A DNA stretch of 64,000 bases from Parachryseolinea silvisoli (GCF_021190955.1 NZ_JAIOAO010000005.1:62001-126000); one strand, 5' to 3'. Positions 43,070 to 52,478 are shown, numbered from the stretch's first letter. The notes: a model not told the origin generated them from the letters alone. Numbers and translations: made by a program.

Positions 43070-43972
43070 ATGCAACGTTTACACCGAGCTCCGCTCGTGG
43101 CGATCGCCACCGTCTTGCGCACACTTCCGTTTCTCGCCTTGTATGCGCTGGCGGGCTGTGCCGAAGATTATACCGGCCGCGATGGCAATGGGATCGTGAT
43201 CGATAGCATCCGGCCCACCGAGGGATATCCGGGCACGGTCTTCCGGCTCTATGGCCGTGGCTTCTCCCCCATTGCCGACAGCAACCATGTGTTTATCAAC
43301 GGCACAGCGGCATCAGTAGGCGATCCCGCTTCGCTGTCGACGCTGTTGGTAACCGTGCCGTATGAGGCTACAACGGGTACTGTAATGATCAAGGCCGCGG
43401 GCCTGCGCGGCAGCGGTCCGGCCTTTACCGTATTGGATATACCGCGCATCGATCTGGCGGATACCTATACGGAAGGAAAAACATTAACCATAATCGGTGA
43501 CCATTTTGCTACCGACATACGTCTGCTCGAAGTATACTTCAACGGCGAAAAGATGAGCATCTACAACGCGGGCAAGACCAACGACGGCAGGCAGTACCTG
43601 GAGACACCATACCCGCCCTCTGGTGGTGACAATCCTATTTCCATTGTCGTTGTCTCGGAAGGGATCAAGAGCTTGCCATATACATACACTGTCAAGCCTC
43701 AGCTAAACGAACTGGAGTATTTTAACAATATCGACGGTAACACATATGTATCCACAACCATCTCGCTGTACGGTCAATATTTCGGTCTCGATGCGCCGGG
43801 CAACGAGATTCAGTTAGCCGACGGCTCCGGGCCGTTTACCGGCGACATGAAGATTGTCAGGTGGTCGCCGTACAGAATCGATCTTGAAGCGGTCGCGACG
43901 AATAGCGCCTTTTCCACGATTGCGGTGGTTGTTCACGGCGTTACCTCGGATACGCTATTCTTCCGTTATTAA
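43070..43972 (+). CDS. IPT/TIG-domain lipoprotein
   Basis: A 300-residue lipoprotein, last gene of the surface-protein operon. The start at 43070 follows the previous stop by one base and gives a signal with lipobox (LPFLALYALAGC). Three IPT/TIG-type Ig folds follow: IDSIRPTEGYPGTVFRLYGR GF (about 40-115), RIDLADTYTEGKTLTIIGDH (about 125-210) and NELEYFNNIDGNTYVSTTIS (about 215-300). Such domains are frequent in surface glycan-binding and SusE/F-like proteins. No catalytic residues are seen. Its stop overlaps head-on with the stop of the convergent DUF3748 gene (43969-43972). Confidence 0.85.
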   Translation: MQRLHRAPLVAIATVLRTLPFLALYALAGCAEDYTGRDGNGIVIDSIRPTEGYPGTVFRLYGRGFSPIADSNHVFINGTAASVGDPASLSTLLVTVPYEATTGTVMIKAAGLRGSGPAFTVLDIPRIDLADTYTEGKTLTIIGDHFATDIRLLEVYFNGEKMSIYNAGKTNDGRQYLETPYPPSGGDNPISIVVVSEGIKSLPYTYTVKPQLNELEYFNNIDGNTYVSTTISLYGQYFGLDAPGNEIQLADGSGPFTGDMKIVRWSPYRIDLEAVATNSAFSTIAVVVHGVTSDTLFFRY

Positions 43973-45240
43973 AACGCGTGAATGCTATAGATCTGCAGGA
44001 AGCCTTCGGCATCGTAACGATTATATACGAGGCGGTCGCCGCGGTGATTCCACAGGGCACCCCCTACGGGAGCCTGAGCGTCGTGGGTGCGTGCGGTGAG
44101 GCGGCGGGGGGTGCCACCGGTGGCATCGGTTACCCAGACGCTGTTGTCGGCCAGAAACGAGACCCAACGGCCATCGGGGCTTATGTTGCATTGTCCCTGG
44201 ATGGAATACGCTAACCAGGTCAGCGGAACGATGTTCCCGCCAGCGGTCGGGACGCGGTATAGTTGTACGAGGTCGGCATCGTCCTTCATAAGGAAATAGA
44301 TCTCTGCGCCATCGGGGGACGTACGCAGCCGGAAGCGAGGCCCCTGTAGCCCGGGATGTTTCCGTTGGCCGGTGTATGTTACGCGGCGCTGACGCACGCC
44401 ACGCGGCACCTGGGGGCGTACCTGCCCGGTGCCGGCCAGTGGCAGACCATTTTCCTGCAGGGTGACGTCGTCCGGGAGATCGGCTACAAAGACTTCCGTT
44501 ACAACTGTCCCCTCTTCGCTACGCACATTACCCTGAAAAGCGATTGCGCGTGTGTGATGTTGACCGGCATCATCCAGGTATCCATCCTGTCCGATCCAGC
44601 ATTCGTCAAACGCTTTCCCAATGTCGTCGCTTCCCGGACGTTGATGCTCGGTTACGGTAGCCACGACCACAGTAAAATATTCGCCGGCAAAGCTCTCACA
44701 GTCCGTCACCGGCACCGCTACGTGCTGTCCGGGCGCCATGACGCCGACGGTACGAAGGTCTTGCCCCACCAATACGTCGTTATAGGTAAAGCTGATCCAG
44801 GCGCCGTCGCCACTCCACGTATGGGCATGGGTACCGCCACGCAAGGCACCCGCGACAAAAGGTTCCTGTACAACACGCGCCTCGGCGTGACGGATCACAC
44901 GGTCAGTATGGGGGTTTAACAGCGCGCCAAAGCGACGGGTCATGCTATAGGGCCTGGACGCATCGGCATTCTCCAGGCCATGAATAAAGATGATCTCGTC
45001 GCGGCGCGGATTCCAGGCCACGGCGCCCACACCGGGTCCATGCAACGTTTGCTGTGCGGTGGTATAAAGACGTACTACTTCGCCGGTGGTGACGTTTACC
45101 ATTTCGATGCCTTCCGTCCGGCCGATGTGGGTATCATCGTTGCGGGTATCGTATACAACCCGCTGGTCGTCGGGAGAAAAAACCTGGGTCGCGTTTAACG
45201 TATGACCGTATTTACCGGACGTTAGCTGTTGTTCGGGCAT
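43969..45240 (-). CDS. DUF3748/TolB-like beta-propeller protein
   Basis: A protein of about 423 residues with TolB/WD40-like propeller repeats. The frame is open to a TTG at 45258, but the first ATG, MPEQQLTSGKYGHTL, at 45240 is the better start. Repeats visible are QVFSPDDQRVVYDTRNDDTH, VAWNPRRDEIIFIHGLENAD, THAHTWSGDGAWISFTYNDV, LRTSPDGAEIYFLMKDD, CNISPDGRWVSFLADNSVWV and ALWNHRGDRLVYNRYDAEGF. The order VYDTRND, IFIHG, GALRGGTHAHTWS resembles the DUF3748 family (E. coli YidR type), of unknown function. No signal peptide. The gene converges with the surface-protein operon, the two stop codons sharing three bases. Confidence 0.78.
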   Translation of the reverse strand: MPEQQLTSGKYGHTLNATQVFSPDDQRVVYDTRNDDTHIGRTEGIEMVNVTTGEVVRLYTTAQQTLHGPGVGAVAWNPRRDEIIFIHGLENADASRPYSMTRRFGALLNPHTDRVIRHAEARVVQEPFVAGALRGGTHAHTWSGDGAWISFTYNDVLVGQDLRTVGVMAPGQHVAVPVTDCESFAGEYFTVVVATVTEHQRPGSDDIGKAFDECWIGQDGYLDDAGQHHTRAIAFQGNVRSEEGTVVTEVFVADLPDDVTLQENGLPLAGTGQVRPQVPRGVRQRRVTYTGQRKHPGLQGPRFRLRTSPDGAEIYFLMKDDADLVQLYRVPTAGGNIVPLTWLAYSIQGQCNISPDGRWVSFLADNSVWVTDATGGTPRRLTARTHDAQAPVGGALWNHRGDRLVYNRYDAEGFLQIYSIHAF

Positions 45241-45297
45241 AGGAGTATTCGGCCGCAAGCTATCAAAATTTAATAAAACGATTCAGCGCAAGGTAGC

Positions 45298-46593
45298 TTA
45301 GCGCCGTTCGTCGACCGGTGGTATTTTGTTTATCAATGTATTAAGTTTTCCGGCGGATTTTTGAAGGTCGAAGGCATCGTACAATGTACCGGTCGCCGTA
45401 AAGGCCTCGTACGAAAGCACATCGCCTTCGATGTGAATAACCTGGAACAACTGCGTGTTGGCGGCGCGTCGTTCCATCCAGGGGTTGTCGGAGAGGCCGT
45501 ACATCTTGGGGCCACTGACCGACACGACATACATCGTACCCGACGAGCGGTCATTATAGGTCGTGCCCGTCGGTACATTGCCTACCCGGCCGCGTCCATA
45601 GGAATGATCGTGTCCCTGCAACACCAGGTCGACGTGGTGTTTGTCCAGCAGTGGCTTGAGGCGTTCGCGGAGCTTTTCATGGTCGCGGCCTTCTGCCGTC
45701 GAGAACACGGGATAGTGCAAGGTCACCACAGTCCACTTGCGCGGGTCGTTTGTCAATACCGAGTCCAACCACTCCAACTGACGCTTGTGGCGGCCCAGTG
45801 GGTGCTCGATCTGTATGGCGTCCAGCGAAATCACTTTCAGGTCGGAATAGTTGACGGCATAGCATGTCTCCTGTACCCCTCGCGGACCGTTTTGCGGCAG
45901 GTTGAACTGCGGCCGCCACTGCGGCGACAACTTGCCGTGGTTATATTCATGATTGCCCGGTGTGGCCAGGCTGGGCACCATGGCGTGCAGAAAGTTACCG
46001 GCATAAAACCATTCGCCCCATTCTGCATCGTTGTCATAATTGTGAATGAGGTCCCCGGCGTGCAACATAAAATCTACCTGGGGTGCGGTTTTGAAGGCCT
46101 CCCGAATCACGCGCGACCACATGGACTTGATCTCGTTCTGCGCGTCGCCGAAGTATAGGAACGACAACTTTTTGTGCTGCATGTCGGGGAGCCGCAGCTG
46201 GTACCATTCACTCCACGCATCCATGTTGCCCACGCGGTATACATATTGCTGCCCGGGAGTCAGCCCTTCGACCTGCCCAGAGAAATAGTGGGCGATCACT
46301 TTTAGTCCGTCGTCTTGCCTGACTTTTAGGAACTCGCGTTGGGCGGCGACGCGGTTCACTTGTTTGGTGTACTCGGGGCCATCGGTCGCCACCGTCCATT
46401 CGAGGGTGCCGGCGGTCATGGTGGTGTCGGTGCGCCAATTGACGGCGAAGGAGGTTTCAGGGGAGTCCGTGATGTTTAGTATGACGCGGTCGGGTGTACG
46501 CGTGGGCAGCTGGGGTTTGGCGGGTTGGGATAGCACCAGGGGCGAGCTTGCGACCAGGCTTAGGAATAGAAAAAATCGTAGGGTGGCGATCAT
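45298..46593 (-). CDS. purple acid phosphatase-like metallophosphoesterase, exported
   Basis: Secreted two-metal phosphoesterase of 431 residues. The frame starts at 46626, but MIATLRFFLFLSLVASSPLV (46593) gives a correct signal peptide. An N-terminal FN3-like domain (RVILNITDSPETSFAVNWRT, GLTPGQQYVYRVGNMDAWSE) is followed by the metallophosphatase domain with the metal ligand motifs FLYFGDAQNEI, MLHAGDLIHNYDNDAEWGEW, ATPGNHEYNHG, VTLHYPVFS and LQGHDHSYGRG. All ligand positions of the purple acid phosphatase family are present. Substrate unknown: phosphate esters or nucleotides are possible. It is divergent from the MscS gene and shares a 170-base promoter region with it. Confidence 0.9.
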   Translation of the reverse strand: MIATLRFFLFLSLVASSPLVLSQPAKPQLPTRTPDRVILNITDSPETSFAVNWRTDTTMTAGTLEWTVATDGPEYTKQVNRVAAQREFLKVRQDDGLKVIAHYFSGQVEGLTPGQQYVYRVGNMDAWSEWYQLRLPDMQHKKLSFLYFGDAQNEIKSMWSRVIREAFKTAPQVDFMLHAGDLIHNYDNDAEWGEWFYAGNFLHAMVPSLATPGNHEYNHGKLSPQWRPQFNLPQNGPRGVQETCYAVNYSDLKVISLDAIQIEHPLGRHKRQLEWLDSVLTNDPRKWTVVTLHYPVFSTAEGRDHEKLRERLKPLLDKHHVDLVLQGHDHSYGRGRVGNVPTGTTYNDRSSGTMYVVSVSGPKMYGLSDNPWMERRAANTQLFQVIHIEGDVLSYEAFTATGTLYDAFDLQKSAGKLNTLINKIPPVDERR

Positions 46594-46701
46594 GTTACAA
46601 TATAGTGTTTTGGAGGTTTGTGGCAATTTCGCAAGTGCGGGGACGTTTTAGGCGCCGGCAACGGTACCGGGCGGTAGGAACTGCATGTAATATTTAGGGA
46701 T

Positions 46702-46739
46702 AAATCGCGCCGTCATACACCGGCGATTTGCCTTACCTT
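46702..46739. promoter_or_regulatory. inverted repeat in the divergent promoter region
   Basis: AAATCGC (46702-46708) and GCGATTT (46733-46739), with further G-C pairing inside, form an inverted repeat in the 170-base region between the phosphatase and the MscS genes, 25 bases before the MscS start. It could be an operator or an RNA hairpin in the mscS leader. No function can be assigned. Confidence 0.35.
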
Positions 46740-46763
46740 TCCGACGTTTTTTATTCAACCTGC

Positions 46764-49112
46764 ATGAAGACCGTTAAATTTTTGGGTTTGCTGATGGTGT
46801 TGTCTGTTGTCAGCGTTTCGCTGTCGGCACAGGATACATTGAAGCACAGACGCCGTAGTTTTCAGAACCTTTTTACCGACGCGGATAAGCCCACGTCGGG
46901 TGAGTATATGTTGCGCATCGGCGAGGTTCACCAGGCGCTGCATGGCCTGGAGAACGAAATTCCCCTACGACCCGACGTGCTGATGTTGGAAGGCAAACTG
47001 CGGGAGTGCGACACGGCGCTCGTGCTGGTGGAGCATAACCTGGAGAAATACAGCGCGGCGCTAAACCTGCGCAACCTGCAGATGTTCAGCGTGCTGCTGC
47101 AAAATGTGCAGCACGACCTCGCACGCTACAGTACGCGCATCCAGGCAGCGGATACGACCCTGCAAGGGTTGCGCAAAGAATTGCGAACCCTGCGCCGCGA
47201 TTCGCTGCTGCGCCAGTTATACAAAGACTCTGTCAACCGCAAGCTGTTGCTGCCCCACCTGCGTGAGCTACGCACTGCCTGGCGCGCAACGGACAGCCTG
47301 CTGCAATACAACCTCAACATCGTCAACACGCTCAAGACCAGTGTATCCGAAAAGTCGATCCGGGCGGACGATCTTTTTAACCAGATCGAAGAGCGGCTCA
47401 CCCGCTCGGGTATACAGGCCTTTAGCAAAGAGTATAATTTTTTGTGGGAGCCCGCGCCCACCGTCACCACCGAGTTCAAGGAAGAGCTCGACAATTCGTA
47501 CCGGTCCGGCCGGAAGGCATTGGATTTTTACTTCCGGGATTCGTCGGGGCAGCGCGCCCTCATGTGGCTGCTGGGCATCGCTTTCTATCTCTGGGTGTTG
47601 GCAAACCTGCGCACGCTTAAGCGCAATAACAAACGCGAGACCCTGGCGGCCTACGGCGTAACCTATCTTACCACGCAACCCCTGGCGGCCTCACTGGCAG
47701 TGATGCTCAGCCTCGCGCCGCTGTTCGATCTGAATGCACCGGCGGCGTATGTCGAGGGCGTCCAGTTCCTGTTAATGGTCGTCGTTACCCTCGTACTACG
47801 CAAGCACTGGCCGCGTTCCTTGTTTCACTACTGGCTGGCAGCCATCGTGCTCTTCTTGCTATTCTCGTTTACAAACCTCATCCTGTCGCCCGGCACGCTG
47901 CAGCGTTGCTGGATGATCGGCCTCAACATCGCAGCCATTGCCTTCGGGGTCCTGTTCCGTTCACGGGTGCCGGAGCACATCCAGCTGCGCCGCTTTATAC
48001 GCGTCGTGATCGTTCTCTTTATCGTGCTCAACGCACTGGCCATCGTTTTCAACGTCTTTGGCCGATTCTCGCTGGCGCGCATCCTGGGTACGGCCGGAAT
48101 CTTTGCCCTCACACAGGTGATGGGACTCTCTGTGTTGGTGAAGACGATCATCGAATCCATTCTGCTGCAAATCCAGACGATCCGGGTGAAAGAGAATATC
48201 GAGCAGCCGTTCGAGCCGCAGGGTATCATCAGCGACTTCCGGAAACCGATGATCGTTGTTGCGCTCTTAATGTGGCTAACGGTGTTGAGCATCAACCTCA
48301 ACATCTTTGATCCGCTCTTCAATGCGTTCCACGGTGTCGTGAATGAACCGCATAAAATCGGCAGCACATCGTTTACACTGAGCAGCGTCGGATTGTTCTT
48401 TGCTATCATCTGGCTGGCGCACCTCATACAACGTTACCTGGGCTACTTCTTTGGCGACACTGGCGACCACGACTTTGGCGATAGCCCCGCGAACCGGTCT
48501 AAGCTGGTGGTGACGCGATTGGTGTTGTTGGGCGCGGGCTACTTGCTGGCGATCGCTGCTTCCGGCCTTCCGATTGATAAGATCACGATTGTGCTCGGTG
48601 CTTTGGGTGTTGGTATTGGTTTAGGCTTGCAGAATATTGTTAACAACTTTGTGTCGGGCATCATTCTTATCTTTGACCGGCCATTGAAGATTGGTGACTC
48701 GATCGAGGTTGGGAGTAAGTCCGGGCGGGTGAAAGAGATTGGGTTGCGGTCGAGTACGTTGTTTACGGCGGATGGCGCCGAGGTGATCATTCCCAATGGA
48801 GATATGCTGTCGCAGCAGATCACGAACTGGACGCTCAGTAACAACCATAGACGGATCGAGTTAAAGGCAACCGTGGAGACGACGGAGAGCAAGGATGCGG
48901 TTATAGCGGAGGTAGCCGCGATTGTCAAGTCGGGTGCGTATATACTGAAGAAGCGCGAACCGGTGGTATTGGTGGAAGGAATTTCGGACAAGGAGATTAA
49001 GCTACTTATTCGATTCTGGTGTGATGACGTGTTTAAAGCGGATCTCGCGGAGAGTGAAGTAAAGTATCTGCTTTATAGTAAGTTTAAGGAGAGGGGGATT
49101 GTTGTGAAGTAG
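46764..49112 (+). CDS. MscS-family mechanosensitive channel with large periplasmic domain
   Basis: Inner-membrane channel that opens under osmotic downshock. The start MKTVKFLGLLMVLSVVSVSL (46764) gives a signal peptide and a 782-residue protein, of the larger MscK/YbiO/YjeP-like type. Residues ~25-260 form a coiled helical periplasmic region (VEHNLEKYSAALNLRNLQMF). About ten membrane helices follow. The MscS core is clear: LGALGVGIGLGLQNIVNNFV (pore-lining helix with Gly/Ala packing), SGIILIFDRPLKIGDSIEVG, GRVKEIGLRSSTLFTADGAE and VIIPNGDMLSQQITNWTLSN. The C-terminal alpha/beta domain ends in KYLLYSKFKERGIVVK. It is divergent from the phosphatase gene. Confidence 0.94.
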   Translation: MKTVKFLGLLMVLSVVSVSLSAQDTLKHRRRSFQNLFTDADKPTSGEYMLRIGEVHQALHGLENEIPLRPDVLMLEGKLRECDTALVLVEHNLEKYSAALNLRNLQMFSVLLQNVQHDLARYSTRIQAADTTLQGLRKELRTLRRDSLLRQLYKDSVNRKLLLPHLRELRTAWRATDSLLQYNLNIVNTLKTSVSEKSIRADDLFNQIEERLTRSGIQAFSKEYNFLWEPAPTVTTEFKEELDNSYRSGRKALDFYFRDSSGQRALMWLLGIAFYLWVLANLRTLKRNNKRETLAAYGVTYLTTQPLAASLAVMLSLAPLFDLNAPAAYVEGVQFLLMVVVTLVLRKHWPRSLFHYWLAAIVLFLLFSFTNLILSPGTLQRCWMIGLNIAAIAFGVLFRSRVPEHIQLRRFIRVVIVLFIVLNALAIVFNVFGRFSLARILGTAGIFALTQVMGLSVLVKTIIESILLQIQTIRVKENIEQPFEPQGIISDFRKPMIVVALLMWLTVLSINLNIFDPLFNAFHGVVNEPHKIGSTSFTLSSVGLFFAIIWLAHLIQRYLGYFFGDTGDHDFGDSPANRSKLVVTRLVLLGAGYLLAIAASGLPIDKITIVLGALGVGIGLGLQNIVNNFVSGIILIFDRPLKIGDSIEVGSKSGRVKEIGLRSSTLFTADGAEVIIPNGDMLSQQITNWTLSNNHRRIELKATVETTESKDAVIAEVAAIVKSGAYILKKREPVVLVEGISDKEIKLLIRFWCDDVFKADLAESEVKYLLYSKFKERGIVVK

Positions 49113-49147
49113 TGGCAGAAAAGCGGTTTAGGCCCCGACCGGCGTCT

Positions 49148-49195
49148 GGCGCAAGAGTTAGCACCGAGCGTTAGCGGAGGTGCGGCTCTTGTGCC
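49148..49195. terminator. large hairpin after the MscS gene
   Basis: GGCGCAAGAG (49148-49157) pairs with CTCTTGTGCC (49186-49195), and the inner GCACC (49161-49165) pairs with GGTGC (49179-49183). It stands 36 bases after the MscS stop, where a terminator is expected, but only TTAAAC follows, so it may instead be a repeat element of the genome. Confidence 0.5.
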
Positions 49196-49199
49196 TTAA

Positions 49200-49230
49200 A
49201 CTGTTGCCAGTCTTCAGACTGGCGGGCAGT
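49200..49230. repeat. perfect short palindrome next to the hairpin
   Basis: GCCAGTCTTCAGACTGGC (49206-49223) is an inverted repeat of two 8-base arms around TC, flanked by ACTG (49200-49203) and CAGT (49227-49230). Together with the hairpin just before it, the 220-base gap between the MscS gene and the convergent LamG/T9SS gene is mostly folded sequence. The remaining part (49231-49332) shows nothing clear. Confidence 0.45.
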
Positions 49231-49332
49231 CCCCGATTACCATTCTGCTCGCATCACCTTCATAAAAAGCCTGTACACAAAACACGAATGTTTCGCGCAC
49301 AGGCAGGATGCATCGACGAGGGCTCCGTCGCG

Positions 49333-52300
49333 CTATTGGTAAATTATAAATCTCTTATAGAATATTATTGTCGTTGTTTGGACGCGGAGGATGGCTATGC
49401 CTTGCGGGCTCGTGGGGATATCGATGCGTATGGCGTCTACGTCAGTGGCCCAGCGGCTGTCGATTCGGCGGCCGGTTAAATCGTATACTTGTACAGATGC
49501 TATTTCTTGTGATCGTATGCCCGAAAGGTATATGCGGTTCTGGTGTGTGGGGTTGGGGTATACGGTGAATTGATTGCCTGGGTCTTCGGAAAGGCCGGTT
49601 ATGACTGCGCTATTCCAGCGGGTGGGAAGCATTGCAATTTCTTCGGGGTCCAGGGCGGCGTGGTAAAGGCGTACTTCGTCGAGCGTGCCTTGTAGAAAGT
49701 ACTCACGTTCTTCTGTGGACTTCTGGCCGAATGTCAGAGCTTTGCCGGTGGTTTGGATCAGGCCGGTGTGTGCCAGGAACGTATCGAGTGTGCCGTCGGT
49801 GTAGAGCTCCAGGGAATAGCCGGTGTACAGGGCAGTGACATGATAGAACTTGTTTAGGCTGATGGGAAATGAGCTATCGAGGTCGCGGGTGCCGGCGGCT
49901 GTGCGGACGGTCCAGCGAATGCGGCGGTCGGGGGTGATGGAGAGTTTCCAGCGTTCTTCCCAGCTTCCGTGTGAGAGAATGAAGGATTCCTGCCCTACTG
50001 CGTCGATCTTTATCCAGCATGCAATCGAAATAACATCCTGTACGTTTAGGGACGCGCGGTTTGATACGGAGATGATGTCGTCACCGGAGGCAAAGTGGTA
50101 GGCGCTGGCGGCGCTGCCGCGGGCATCCGCAGTGGGTGTTGTGCCGGATGCTTCTCCGTGGTAGGCATTGCCGCTATAGTCTTGTGCGTCGTCGTCCAGC
50201 GGGTAATAGGCAAGAGGGGTTGTCGGACCATTGCGGATGACTTTGACCAACACGGGATAAGTAGCGGATTTTGTCAGGTCGTAGCGATTGGATACAGTGC
50301 ACGTGAGGGTATAAATGCCTTCGGTCGGTGGCAGGCTCCACACCAACAGGGAGTCGTTGGGCTGGGCCGTGCCCGCGGGTATGTCCCAGGTGTAGTGTAA
50401 TTTTTCGGTACCCGCTTGTGTTACCCGGCAAATGATGCGGGCATCCTCACCCCCTTCGTAATATCGTTTGTCTGCGACAAATGCTTCGATGACGGGTATA
50501 GTAGGTACATGTTCGTATACCTGTACGATCACGCTATCCTTTACAGTCTTCCCGTCTTGCGTAATCGATAATACGATCTTATAACTACCTTCTTCGTCGG
50601 GCGATGTCCAGGTAAAAGTTCCTGCGGAAGTACTTACCTGCTCGTCGTTTACAAACCACTGCCACGATGCACCATTTCCGATGGGATTTTCTAACGTAAC
50701 GTATACCGGAACCGCCTTATTAAAGCCTACTTTATCTTCGGCAACGGCCAATGACTTAATTTGCAGTGAGGGTGTGTAGTCATAACCATAGTGATAATCC
50801 ACCACGACCTCGCCGGCAAATAATTTGCCGGCGCGCGCGGCCGTTACGGTGCCGGCCGGAAGGTAGGTGAGTAACACCGCCTCATTGGCCGGTATTGATA
50901 TCGTTGTATTCCCGGTTGCGTCGTGAACGACGACTGCTTCACGGATCGCGTCGTATACGTCGTAGTGACCGCTGCCGAGTGCCAGTGTTACGGCGCGGGA
51001 ATTCTGGTGTGGATTAAAAAGCAGGTAGGACGAAAATGGGTGGCTATGGGTAAAGTCAGTCTTGTTCAAGTCGAGTGCCAGGATGCCTTCGACGTCCGTG
51101 AGGGCCACCACCGATGCCAGATAGCCTACGTGTGAAGAACCGTAGAGCCCCAGGTTGGTCTGTGCCCAGCCATTGCGTTTGGCATCGCCGGTGCCGTACA
51201 GGGCAGTGCCCTGCCAGTTCTCTTTAAGCGCCTCGTAGGCAATGACCGACTGTGGGTCATGGGTATTGCTCCAGGTATAATCGTCTTGTTGATTGGCGGG
51301 AAGGTAGGCGGGATACAGCAGCCGGCTGGCGTTGGCCAGGTTCAGAACCCATTTGCCAATGGCCCGGGCGTAGCGTTTATCGTAACGCGTGAGCGGCACC
51401 AGGGCTGCAGCCTGCTGATAGCCGTTCATGAGAAAGGCATAGTCGTTGCCCTGGTCGTTGGCTTCGCCGATCAGGCCCGAGACGTCCTGTCCATTCCATT
51501 TGCCCACGATCGTGCCCCACCCCCGCAGCGGGCCGCGGTCAAAACACCAGGTCAACATTTTGCCGAGATCGTATGAAGCGCCCTCGCTGGCGTTGATCTC
51601 CGCGGCCGCCTGTACGCCATACGGCAGTTGCAGCTCGTAGGAAGGATTTGACGAAAGGTTTGCCAGAAAGTCCAGTGCCTGGCGGGCGCCGTGTAGATAT
51701 CGCTTGTCCTGCGTGGTTTGATACGCATGGTATAAAAGCCAGGCGATGGCACCTGCGGCTTCCGGTTCTTTTACACCCTCGGTGTTACCACGGCCTTCCG
51801 CCAGGTACCAGCCGCGGTAGTTCATGTGTGGTACCGTCCACGGCGCAGCCTTGCCGCCCATCTGTTGTACGGCCTCCAGCCAGCGGTCGGCGATGCGGGT
51901 ATACTGCTCGGCAAAGCCGGGTGTGTTGGGATATAGCGTATAGAGCTGGTAAAAGAATACGTTGGGCATCAGGTCGTACCACCAGTCGTTGCCGCTCAGG
52001 CCGGAGTAACTATTGAGGTATACATCCTGGCCATTCCGCGTATTGTAAAAATCTTTGATCTTTTCTACCCAGTTGATGCCATCCTGGTGCGCCTTGTCGA
52101 TACCGACGAGTGATGCGCCGACCACGGCGGGCAGGATGTTGATGGCTTCCGCCTGTCCATTGTTGTTCGTACCAACATAAGTATCCAGCAAGATCGGTTG
52201 GAGCGCGGGATAGTTCACACCGGCGGGCGCAAAGCCAACCAGGGGCAAATGTGTACCGGTTTTGGTTTGTGAGAATACGAAGGCGTCATACTGACGGGCA

Positions 52301-52455
52301 ACATCTTTCCAGTCGCGCATGACATAGGGCGCAGGCAGGTTGGGCATTTGCTCTACCCGGGATACAGCTAGCTGTCCCGTTTGGCCGGCTGCGCCGCGGG
52401 CCAGTAACGCGAAAGCGAAAAGAAAAAAGAGACTGCGGATCAGGACAGTATGCAT
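49333..52455 (-). CDS. (alpha/alpha)6-like protein with PKD-like, LamG and T9SS sorting domains
   Basis: A 1040-residue secreted protein. After a signal peptide (about 1-24), residues ~35-530 form a helical domain of unknown family (GNDWWYDLMPNVFFYQLYTL, AIAWLLYHAYQTTQDKRYLH, GASYDLGKMLTWCFDRGPLR, MNGYQQAAALVPLTRYDKRY), clearly related to the protein at 58238-59971. Next come a bacterial Ig/PKD-like part (about 550-740, TFTWTSPDEEGSYKIVLSIT), a LamG/concanavalin-like domain (about 745-950, LAYYPLDDDAQDYSGNAYHG, LDEVRLYHAALDPEEI) and a type-A T9SS sorting domain at the end (FTVYPNPTHQNRIYL, SVQVYDLTGRRIDS). It should leave the cell by T9SS and stay on the surface or in the medium. A strong terminator lies 24 bases upstream, so it is expressed less than the PUL genes or from its own promoter. 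Glycosidase or lyase activity is likely but not shown. Confidence 0.85.
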   Translation of the reverse strand: MHTVLIRSLFFLFAFALLARGAAGQTGQLAVSRVEQMPNLPAPYVMRDWKDVARQYDAFVFSQTKTGTHLPLVGFAPAGVNYPALQPILLDTYVGTNNNGQAEAINILPAVVGASLVGIDKAHQDGINWVEKIKDFYNTRNGQDVYLNSYSGLSGNDWWYDLMPNVFFYQLYTLYPNTPGFAEQYTRIADRWLEAVQQMGGKAAPWTVPHMNYRGWYLAEGRGNTEGVKEPEAAGAIAWLLYHAYQTTQDKRYLHGARQALDFLANLSSNPSYELQLPYGVQAAAEINASEGASYDLGKMLTWCFDRGPLRGWGTIVGKWNGQDVSGLIGEANDQGNDYAFLMNGYQQAAALVPLTRYDKRYARAIGKWVLNLANASRLLYPAYLPANQQDDYTWSNTHDPQSVIAYEALKENWQGTALYGTGDAKRNGWAQTNLGLYGSSHVGYLASVVALTDVEGILALDLNKTDFTHSHPFSSYLLFNPHQNSRAVTLALGSGHYDVYDAIREAVVVHDATGNTTISIPANEAVLLTYLPAGTVTAARAGKLFAGEVVVDYHYGYDYTPSLQIKSLAVAEDKVGFNKAVPVYVTLENPIGNGASWQWFVNDEQVSTSAGTFTWTSPDEEGSYKIVLSITQDGKTVKDSVIVQVYEHVPTIPVIEAFVADKRYYEGGEDARIICRVTQAGTEKLHYTWDIPAGTAQPNDSLLVWSLPPTEGIYTLTCTVSNRYDLTKSATYPVLVKVIRNGPTTPLAYYPLDDDAQDYSGNAYHGEASGTTPTADARGSAASAYHFASGDDIISVSNRASLNVQDVISIACWIKIDAVGQESFILSHGSWEERWKLSITPDRRIRWTVRTAAGTRDLDSSFPISLNKFYHVTALYTGYSLELYTDGTLDTFLAHTGLIQTTGKALTFGQKSTEEREYFLQGTLDEVRLYHAALDPEEIAMLPTRWNSAVITGLSEDPGNQFTVYPNPTHQNRIYLSGIRSQEIASVQVYDLTGRRIDSRWATDVDAIRIDIPTSPQGIAILRVQTTTIIFYKRFIIYQ

Positions 52456-52478
52456 ACGCGGTATCGGTCTATAGATTC

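Noticed and set aside
49180-49479. 99-residue open frame on the plus strand after the MscS gene
   Set aside because: It starts inside a hairpin and runs antisense into the T9SS sorting domain of the next gene; no protein features.
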